Shown here: positions 31,679-37,364 of the stretch, piece after piece
Numbering within the stretch: position 1 is the first letter of the stretch
Layout of the letters: every line of letters starts with the position of its first letter
Assembly (NCBI GenBank): GCA_934148535.1
Contig: CAKPDF010000014.1
Coordinates: 1 to 37,364, forward strand
DNA length: 37,364 bases
Origin: an uncultured Bacilli bacterium
GTDB lineage: Bacteria > Bacillota_I > Bacilli_A > RF39 > UBA660
Reading direction: 5' to 3'
Made by a program: the position numbers and the translations under genes
Notes under the pieces: generated by a model
The model's input: the letters and a program-made list of their open reading frames with translations, nothing else
Told to the model about the DNA's origin: nothing
The model's database searches: none

Positions 31679-31997
31679 AGTTTGACAGTTTTAGAAGAAA
31701 AAAGCTCTCAATTCCTTTATTTATGCGGATTTGAGAGTTTTTTAAATATGCGTACGTTCAATATTTTAAAAAATTCAAATTTTAAAATGTTAAAAAAATT
31801 TACATTTATATTATAAAAAGCCTTATATTTACTGGGATTAACAACAATCTTATGTTTCGTTATTGATATTCCTAGCTAATTATACCATTCTTTATTGCAA
31901 AAAACAATGGGTATGAAAACGTACGCAAGTTATAAAAATAGTTTTTTCTAGGTTTTATGAGGCTTTGCGGGCAAAAAAAAGTTGAAACTGTCAAACT
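31679..31997. mobile_element. 319-bp MITE-like element with 13-bp terminal inverted repeats
   Basis: AGTTTGACAGTTT (31679-31691) is the exact inverse of AAACTGTCAAACT (31985-31997). Inside, GCGTACGTT (31750-31758) is the inverse of AACGTACGC (near 31918-31926), giving a nested inverted pair. No open frame of useful size is present, so no transposase. It also carries a terminator hairpin near its left end. The whole lies between two 88-bp direct repeats, far longer than a normal target duplication. The parent element cannot be named from sequence alone. Confidence 0.75.
31701..31743 (+). terminator. terminator inside the element
   Basis: CTCTCAA (31705-31711) pairs with TTGAGAG (31731-31737), extended outward by A-T and one G-T pair, with a 19-base loop and a T run. 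It would stop transcripts from the promoter in the upstream repeat. Confidence 0.75.
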
Positions 31998-32000
31998 TGG

Positions 32001-32088
32001 GTGTTGTCTAGAATTTTGGATAGAAGAAAGAACTCTTAATTTATATTGGGAGTTTTTTCTTTGTAATTAATTATTGCTGTGTTATAAT
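32001..32088 (+). repeat. 88-bp direct repeat, downstream copy
   Basis: Second copy, 414 bases downstream of the first. It holds a fragment of the 31002 gene (12 codons plus stop, 32001-32039), the intact terminator stem (32025-32035 with 32050-32060) and the promoter of the next gene. Confidence 0.95.
32061..32088 (+). promoter_or_regulatory. promoter of the 32116 gene, within the direct repeat
   Basis: TTGTAA (32061-32066), a 16-bp spacer ending in TGT, and a perfect TATAAT (32083-32088), an extended -10. An identical copy is at 31647-31674. Confidence 0.75.
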
Positions 32089-32115
32089 AAAGTAGTGAGA
32101 ATAAGAGGTGGGAAT

Positions 32116-33333
32116 ATGAGTAATAATTATGATAGTGTTTTAAAAGAAAAGAAGAAATATGTTGATTATGTTGATGATAGACCTTTTATTAGAAGACATT
32201 TATTTATTATTGATATATTTGCTATCTTGTTGTTTTTGTTTATTAGTTTTGTTATATATTTTAATACTGTATTAAGTTCTAAAAATATAGTTTTAAATGA
32301 TTTGGAGTATTTACATAATAGAATTTATAGTCTTTATAAAAATACTGGTATAAGTAATATAGATGATATTAAGTTTAATGGTGATGTATCATTAGAGGTT
32401 GATTCTAATTATGATAATCTTAATGATATGGATATATTAAGAAAATTAGAATTTAATTATTCTTTATTTTTAAATGGTGATAATAAATATTATTCTATTA
32501 ATAATGGTGATTATTCTTTTTCTTATTTGGAAAAAGGGAGTAAGGCATTTTTAACTACAAGTGATATGAATGTTATGTATAATATTAATAGTAATAATGA
32601 TAATAAGGATATAAATGATATAATAGATAATTTAAGATTGGATAAACATACTTTTACTTCTGATGGTAAGATAGTTGTAAGTGTATCTTTTTCAGTTGAT
32701 GGTAATATAGTTAATGATTATATAAGTAGTATGGGTAATAATTATTCTAATATTTTAAAAATATTTAATATGAAAATAGATAATAATATTAAATATGATG
32801 TAACAGTTAAAAATGATATATTTACTAATGATATTGTTTCTATTAAGATTGTTAGAAGAGATAATAATAATAGAGGAGTATTATTTATTAGTGATAATAC
32901 TTTTACTTATAGTGATGATAACGATAATAACTATAAGGGAGTATTTGATATTAAAGATGATAGTTTTATGTTTAAATTTTATAATGATGAAGAATTAAAA
33001 CTTGTAATATCTGGTAATGGTAGTGATAATAGTTATGTTTATAGTTATCAGGTTATTAATGTGGTAAATAACGCTATTATTCAGATAAAAAAAGAAAGTG
33101 ATAGAACTATTTATACTATTAATATAAAAAGAGAAAATGATAATAAATATATGAATATACTTGCTACTGTTAGTAATGATAATACTAGTATTGATATTGA
33201 TAATCTTGAATTTTTGAATAATAAATTTGTTTTGTATGATAAATTGGATGAAGCAGATAAAAAGAAGGTTGATGAATATATTTTTAGGTATTATAATAGT
33301 TTAAAGGGATTATTTGATTATGTTAATCATTAA
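32116..33333 (+). CDS. unknown membrane-anchored extracellular protein, 405 aa
   Basis: I recognise no family. A basic cytoplasmic stretch (about 10-30, KEKKKYV...RRH) leads to one membrane helix (about 31-53). The rest is outside, very rich in Asn, Asp and Ser, with repeated beta-strand patterns, and may form an Asn-rich adhesive or structural domain. There is no wall-sorting signal. ATG 32116 follows AAGAGGTGGGA; an earlier TTG at 32074 lies inside the promoter and is rejected. A strong terminator follows. Confidence 0.78.
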   Translation: MSNNYDSVLKEKKKYVDYVDDRPFIRRHLFIIDIFAILLFLFISFVIYFNTVLSSKNIVLNDLEYLHNRIYSLYKNTGISNIDDIKFNGDVSLEVDSNYDNLNDMDILRKLEFNYSLFLNGDNKYYSINNGDYSFSYLEKGSKAFLTTSDMNVMYNINSNNDNKDINDIIDNLRLDKHTFTSDGKIVVSVSFSVDGNIVNDYISSMGNNYSNILKIFNMKIDNNIKYDVTVKNDIFTNDIVSIKIVRRDNNNRGVLFISDNTFTYSDDNDNNYKGVFDIKDDSFMFKFYNDEELKLVISGNGSDNSYVYSYQVINVVNNAIIQIKKESDRTIYTINIKRENDNKYMNILATVSNDNTSIDIDNLEFLNNKFVLYDKLDEADKKKVDEYIFRYYNSLKGLFDYVNH

Positions 33334-33343
33334 TATAGATTAA

Positions 33344-33375
33344 GTGTTAATTTTGTGTAAAATTAATACTTTTTC
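33344..33375 (+). terminator. terminator after the 32116 gene
   Basis: A 12-bp stem (33344-33355 with 33360-33371, one G-T pair), a 4-base loop and a T run. Confidence 0.88.
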
Positions 33376-33376
33376 T

Positions 33377-33405
33377 TTACTTTCATATAAAAATCGTTTA
33401 CAATG
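33377..33405 (+). promoter_or_regulatory. putative promoter of the rsmH-ftsL-PBP cluster
   Basis: TTTACT (33377-33382), a 17-bp spacer and TACAAT (33400-33405). The leader to the rsmH start is about 120 bases, long for this genome. It contains a 7-bp hairpin, ATAAATT-GGGG-AATTTAT (33481-33498). Confidence 0.5.
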
Positions 33406-33531
33406 ATATTGTAAGTGGTAGCAGGTAGTTAAATATTTGATGTTATTCTTACTTATACTGGTTGTAGCGTCAGAATTAGAATAAATTGGGGAATTTATCT
33501 AAAGTTTGAACTCTTGATAGGGGGAATTATT

Positions 33532-34458
33532 ATGTTACATAAAAGTGTATTATTAATAGAGAGTATAGAAAATTTAAATATTAAAGATGGTGGAATATAT
33601 GTTGACGCTACAATGGGGTATGGGGGTCATAGTAAAGAGATACTTAAGAAAAATAAAACTGGATTTTTGTATGGTTTTGATCAGGATGAGTATGCAGTAG
33701 ATTATAGTAATAAATTCTTAAAAGAATTTGGAACTAATTTTCATATTATTAAGAGTAATTTTGCTAATTTAAAATCTGAACTTGCTAAATATGGAGTAGA
33801 AAAGATAGATGGTATTTTATTTGATTTAGGTGTAAGTTCAGTGCAACTTGATCAAGATGAAAGAGGTTTTAGTTTTCATAAGGATGCTAGATTAGATATG
33901 AGAATGGATAGAGATAATCCTATTAGTGCATATGAGGTTGTTAATACCTATTCACTTAATGATTTGATTAGAATTTTAAGAGATTATGGTGAAGAAAAAT
34001 ATGCTGTTAGTATTGCGAAAAATATTGTTAAATATAGAGAAAATAAGAATATAGAAACTACTTTTGAGTTAGTTGATATAATTAAGAAGAGTATGCCAAT
34101 GAAGGCTATGAGGGATGGACATCCTGCTAGAAAAACTTTTCAGGCTATTAGGATAGAGGTTAATCATGAATTAGATGTAATTTCTGTTGCTTTAAAAGAT
34201 GCTATAGATATGCTTAATGTAGGTGGTAGAATATGTGTTATTACTTTTCAATCATTAGAGGATAGAATAGTTAAAAATATTTTTAGGGAATATAGTGAAG
34301 TTGATAGTAAGATTAAAAATTTACCTTTTATTCCTCTTCAATATATGCCTAAGTTAAAAATTGTTTCAAAGGGTATAGTTGCTAGTAAGGAAGAGTTGGA
34401 TGAAAATTATAGAGCTCATAGTGCTAGACTTAGAGTTGCTGAAAAAATTAAGGACTGA
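33532..34458 (+). CDS. rsmH: 16S rRNA (cytosine(1402)-N4)-methyltransferase RsmH
   Basis: RsmH methylates N4 of C1402 in 16S rRNA with SAM and normally opens the division and cell wall cluster. The 308 aa match the family. The N-terminus MLHKSVLLIE, the SAM motif VDATMGYGGHS (about 23-33), DGILFDLGVSSVQLD (about 95-109), GFSFHKDARLDMRMD, and HPARKTFQAIRIEVNHEL are all family hallmarks. ATG 33532 lies 7 bases after AGGGGG; an in-frame GTG or ATT start upstream is not supported. mraZ, usually the first gene of this cluster, is absent. Confidence 0.97.
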   Translation: MLHKSVLLIESIENLNIKDGGIYVDATMGYGGHSKEILKKNKTGFLYGFDQDEYAVDYSNKFLKEFGTNFHIIKSNFANLKSELAKYGVEKIDGILFDLGVSSVQLDQDERGFSFHKDARLDMRMDRDNPISAYEVVNTYSLNDLIRILRDYGEEKYAVSIAKNIVKYRENKNIETTFELVDIIKKSMPMKAMRDGHPARKTFQAIRIEVNHELDVISVALKDAIDMLNVGGRICVITFQSLEDRIVKNIFREYSEVDSKIKNLPFIPLQYMPKLKIVSKGIVASKEELDENYRAHSARLRVAEKIKD

Positions 34459-34463
34459 TTATT

Positions 34464-34754
34464 ATGAAGAATAAAAAGAAAAAAAGGTTTTTATGTGGTG
34501 TTGAGAGATTTGCTTATAAATTTTGTTTTTTAATTATTATTTTGTTAGTTATTGGGATAGTTTGTGGTCAAACTTCTTTAGCACAGATTAATTTAGAGGT
34601 TCAAAAATTATCTAACGAGGTTTCAGAATGTAAAGATAAAAATGATAGTTTAAATATGAAGATAGATGAGATGACTTCTTTGGATAAGATAGAGGAAATT
34701 AGTAGGGAATATGGCCTTGTTTATCATAGTGAAAATATTAAGACAATAGATTAG
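34464..34754 (+). CDS. ftsL: cell division protein FtsL-like
   Basis: A 96-aa bitopic protein with a basic cytoplasmic tail (about 1-20), one membrane helix (about 21-38) and an extracellular coiled coil (about 40-75, heptad-like LEVQKLSNEVSECKDKNDSL). It fits FtsL, which with DivIB and DivIC recruits the septal synthase. Sequence similarity in this family is low, so the call rests on topology, size and position between rsmH and the PBP gene. It starts 5 bases after the rsmH stop. Confidence 0.85.
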   Translation: MKNKKKKRFLCGVERFAYKFCFLIIILLVIGIVCGQTSLAQINLEVQKLSNEVSECKDKNDSLNMKIDEMTSLDKIEEISREYGLVYHSENIKTID

Positions 34755-34763
34755 GGTGATAGT

Positions 34764-36929
34764 ATGAAAAAGAGAAAAATAAATACTGATAAAATTAAAG
34801 TTAATTTTTTTATGGTTATTTTTGTCTTTTTTTTATTTATGGTATTTATTGCTAGATTATGTTATTTATGTGTTGTAGATTATTCTGTTGGTGATAATAC
34901 TACTATTTCTATGTTTATAAAGAATAGAAATACTGAAGAAGAGGTACTTATGCCTAATAGAGGTAGTATTTATGATAGTAATGGTAATGTTTTAGCAGAG
35001 GATGTTGCTAGTTATACAATTATTGCTTATTTGGATGAATCTAGGAGTGAAAATTCAAAGACTCCTTTACATGTGGTTGATGTAGATGCTACTGCTAATG
35101 CTTTAGCACCTTTAATAAATACTGATGTTGATACTTTAAAAGCTATTCTTAGTAAAGATGCTTATCAGGTGGAACTTGGTAGTGGGGGTAGAAATTTATC
35201 TCAGATACAAATGGAAGAGATTAAAAAATTAAATTTACCTGGTATAGATTTTATTAAGAGTACTAAGAGATATTATCCTAATGGTAATTTTGCTTCTTAT
35301 ACCATTGGTTATACTATAAATAAAGATATAAATGGTATATCTTGGAAGGTTGGAGAATTAGGATTAGAAAAATATTTTAATGATACTTTAATAGGTAAAG
35401 AGGGTCATGTTTCTTATGAGAAGGATAGATATGGGTATAAGATTGCTAACGGTCGTGAATATACGGTAGATGCTAAAGATGGTAATGATATTTATTTGAC
35501 ATTAGATAATAATATTCAATTGTTTACTGAAAATGCTTTAAAGAAAATGGAGAGTGATTCAGAGGCTGAATGGGGACTTATGGTTGTAGCGGATGCTAAG
35601 ACTGGAGCAATACTTTCTTATGCTTCTAGTCCTAGTTTTGATCCTAATAAAAGAGATATGACATCATATATTGATCCTTTAACTGGTTATACTTATGAAC
35701 CTGGTAGTACTATGAAGATTTTTAGTTATATGTGCGCTATAGAAAATGGTAACTATAATGGTGATGATACTTATGATTCTGGTACTATTACATATGAAGA
35801 TAATAGTGGTAAGAAGACTGTTATTCATGATTGGAATAAGATTGGTTGGGGAAGAATTTCTTTTAATCAAGGATTTGCTCTTTCTAGTAATGTTGGAGCG
35901 GCTACGTTACTAGAAAATGAGATTATTACTAAAAAACAGTTATCTATGTGTTATGATAATTATGGCTTTGGTAAGGCTACTGGATTTACTATGGATAGAG
36001 AGGAGTCTGGTAGTATAAAGTTTCATTATGATATAGAGGCTGCTACTGCTACTTTTGGTCAAGGCATTACTGTAACTCCTATTCAGATGATACAGGCTCT
36101 TACATCTATTTCTAATGATGGTGAGATGTTAAAACCTTATATTATTTCTAAGATAGTTGATACTAATTCTGGTAAGACTACTTATCAGGGAAATAGAGAA
36201 GTTATAGAAAAAGTTGCTAGTAGTGAAACAGTTTCTGAGATAAGAAAATTAATGGCTAGTGTTGTTACTGATAATTCAGAAACTTCAACAGGTTATGCTT
36301 ATTATATGGAAGATTATCCTATTATTGGTAAGACTGGCACTGCTCAGATATATGATTCTAAAAATGGTGGCTATATGACTGGTGCATCTGATTATATTTA
36401 TTCTTTTGCAGGAATGTATCCTAGTGATGATCCTTCTATTATTATTTATGCTGCTATAAAGAAACCTAAGGATACTACTAATTATTTAGCAGAGGCTGTT
36501 AAAAATGTTGTTGTTAATACTAGTAAGTATTTAAATATTGTTAATGAAAATGAGGATAATATTACTTATAATGTTTCAAATTATTTGAATAAGGATTTAA
36601 CTGTTGTTTCTAATGAGTTAAAAAAACATGGTATTGAGACTATTGTATTAGGAAATGGTAGTAAAATAGTGGGACAATATCCTAGTAAGGGGGTTACTTT
36701 GTATGGTAAAGGTAAGATAATTATATTAACTGATAATTATGATAAGAGGATGATTGATTTAAAGGGAATGTCATATAAAGAGGCAATAAATACTTTAAAA
36801 TTAATGGGTGTCCCTTATGAATTTGATGGTAGTGGTTATGTTTGTGAACAGAGTATTGATGTTGGTACAGTAGTTAGTGATGGCGATGTTGTTAAAATTA
36901 AACTTAGAGATAATTATAGTGATTCTTGA
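34764..36929 (+). CDS. ftsI: class B penicillin-binding protein (PBP2B/SpoVD/FtsI type) with two PASTA domains
   Basis: A septal transpeptidase that cross-links peptidoglycan. The product has 721 aa: a membrane helix (about 14-36), a dimerisation domain (about 60-230, with RGSIYDSNGNVLA) and a transpeptidase domain. SxxK is STMK (315-318), SxN is SSN (374-376) and KTG is at 523-525. Two PASTA domains (about 590-655 and 656-715) end the protein, as in Bacillus PBP2B and the sporulation paralogue SpoVD. From sequence alone I cannot tell the vegetative from the sporulation form. Since it follows rsmH and ftsL, the vegetative one is likelier. mraY and murD do not follow, as they often do elsewhere; the rRNA operon comes next. 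Confidence 0.93.
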   Translation: MKKRKINTDKIKVNFFMVIFVFFLFMVFIARLCYLCVVDYSVGDNTTISMFIKNRNTEEEVLMPNRGSIYDSNGNVLAEDVASYTIIAYLDESRSENSKTPLHVVDVDATANALAPLINTDVDTLKAILSKDAYQVELGSGGRNLSQIQMEEIKKLNLPGIDFIKSTKRYYPNGNFASYTIGYTINKDINGISWKVGELGLEKYFNDTLIGKEGHVSYEKDRYGYKIANGREYTVDAKDGNDIYLTLDNNIQLFTENALKKMESDSEAEWGLMVVADAKTGAILSYASSPSFDPNKRDMTSYIDPLTGYTYEPGSTMKIFSYMCAIENGNYNGDDTYDSGTITYEDNSGKKTVIHDWNKIGWGRISFNQGFALSSNVGAATLLENEIITKKQLSMCYDNYGFGKATGFTMDREESGSIKFHYDIEAATATFGQGITVTPIQMIQALTSISNDGEMLKPYIISKIVDTNSGKTTYQGNREVIEKVASSETVSEIRKLMASVVTDNSETSTGYAYYMEDYPIIGKTGTAQIYDSKNGGYMTGASDYIYSFAGMYPSDDPSIIIYAAIKKPKDTTNYLAEAVKNVVVNTSKYLNIVNENEDNITYNVSNYLNKDLTVVSNELKKHGIETIVLGNGSKIVGQYPSKGVTLYGKGKIIILTDNYDKRMIDLKGMSYKEAINTLKLMGVPYEFDGSGYVCEQSIDVGTVVSDGDVVKIKLRDNYSDS

Positions 36930-36952
36930 TTTGCTCTTTTTGTTGATTAGAT

Positions 36953-36983
36953 GACTATATAAATTGAAAATTCTAGTCTTTTT
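36953..36983 (+). terminator. weak terminator after the PBP gene
   Basis: GACTA (36953-36957) pairs with TAGTC (36974-36978), with extra A-T pairing and a T5 run. The stem is short, so efficiency is uncertain. Confidence 0.4.
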
Positions 36984-37014
36984 ATAAATTTATTAAAAAA
37001 ATCAAAAAAAATGC

Positions 37015-37043
37015 TTGACACGCATATTTATATTTGATATATT
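37015..37043 (+). promoter_or_regulatory. rRNA operon promoter P1
   Basis: TTGACA (37015-37020), 17 bp ending in TGA, and TATATT (37038-37043). An A-tract (36995-37010) upstream resembles an UP element. A GCCTTTT/AAAAGGGC hairpin lies at the start of the transcript. Confidence 0.88.
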
Positions 37044-37129
37044 AGTAATGCCTTTTGAGAAAAGGGCGAATACTTTTAGTAAGTGTGAATTAATATATCG
37101 AAAAAAAGTGAAAAAATCAAAAAAAATGC

Positions 37130-37158
37130 TTGACACGACTATTAATATTTGATATATT
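37130..37158 (+). promoter_or_regulatory. rRNA operon promoter P2
   Basis: TTGACA (37130-37135), 17 bp ending in TGA, and TATATT (37153-37158). The sequence is almost a copy of P1, including the A-tract and the hairpin after the start, 115 bases downstream. Confidence 0.88.
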
Positions 37159-37235
37159 AGTAATGCTCTTGAAAAAAGGGCGAATTACTTTAAAAAATAT
37201 ATCAAACAAAAGATTAAAAAAATCAAAAAAAGTAC

Positions 37236-37264
37236 TTGACAATGACTCACAAATTTGATATATT
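37236..37264 (+). promoter_or_regulatory. rRNA operon promoter P3
   Basis: TTGACA (37236-37241), 17 bp ending in TGA, and TATATT (37259-37264), 106 bases after P2, with an A-tract upstream. A short GACTT/AAGTT hairpin follows. Confidence 0.88.
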
Positions 37265-37297
37265 AGTTAGTGACTTTGAAAAAAGTTAGAGAAAAAA

Positions 37298-37312
37298 TGT
37301 TCTTTGAAAACT
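37298..37312 (+). promoter_or_regulatory. boxA-like antitermination site of the rRNA leader
   Basis: TGTTCTTTGAAAACT matches the leader motif upstream of Bacillus 16S rRNA genes. The leader continues to the window end, so the 16S rRNA gene should begin shortly after 37364. Confidence 0.8.
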
Positions 37313-37364
37313 GAGCAAAACGTCAATTTGAGTAGCAGGAAATAATAAGTAATTAAACTTAACA

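Noticed and set aside
37015..37300. Short repeats near the window end as a CRISPR array
   Set aside because: The units are over 100 bases apart and contain promoter boxes. There is no constant repeat with variable spacers and no cas gene.

Overview
The window is very AT-rich. Codons mostly end in A or T, and arginine is read mostly through AGA/AGG; the two tRNA genes present are exactly tRNA-Arg(UCU) and tRNA-Arg(CCU). The genes have Shine-Dalgarno sites, sigma-A promoters with 16-17 bp spacers and Firmicutes-type products: a sigma-G, a YlmC/YmxH protein, a GerQ spore-coat protein, a glmS ribozyme, a Bacillus-like rRNA leader and a sortase. This points to a low-GC, endospore-related, Gram-positive bacterium with a small genome, probably an uncultured gut member of the Bacilli. 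No species can be named from the sequence. All stops used are consistent with the standard bacterial code.

Layout. (1) 1-4.9 kb: tRNA-Arg(UCU), an unknown helical protein, murD, and a convergent clpB that lacks the N-domain and has a CIRCE-like operator. (2) 5.1-8.6 kb: a cell-surface cluster of a thioester/SpaA-type sortase substrate, a sortase and a five-helix membrane protein. (3) 8.6-12.1 kb: glmS on the minus strand under a glmS ribozyme, then an SLH/M23 wall protein. (4) 12.2-19.7 kb: tRNA-Arg(CCU), a phosphoesterase, an unknown protein, a TVP38 protein, hisS, nadK, sigG with a sigma-G-like promoter, ylmC, a prepilin-like protein and ung. (5) 19.7-22.3 kb, minus strand: LemA, GerQ, a degenerate phosphoesterase and a CPBP protease. 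(6) 22.4-25.2 kb: an MBL hydrolase overlapping a DinG-like helicase. (7) 25.2-33.3 kb: an accessory block with a mosaic surface protein, a membrane-spanning XRE regulator, an arylsulfotransferase and several unknown membrane or split genes. A 319-bp inverted-repeat element between two 88-bp direct repeats lies here. (8) 33.5-36.9 kb: a shortened division cluster, rsmH-ftsL-PBP. (9) 37.0-37.4 kb: three tandem rRNA promoters and a boxA-like leader; the 16S gene must start just past the window end.

How the genes work together. MurD, GlmS, the PBP, FtsL and RsmH serve wall synthesis and division. The SLH/M23 protein, the sortase pair and the 25.2-kb surface protein decorate that wall. SigG, YlmC and GerQ mark a late sporulation programme. 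The most unusual features are the element at 31.6-32.1 kb, the hairpin next to the glmS ribozyme cleavage site, the sortase and its substrate that both lack a canonical active residue, and a leader shared by two surface-protein genes.
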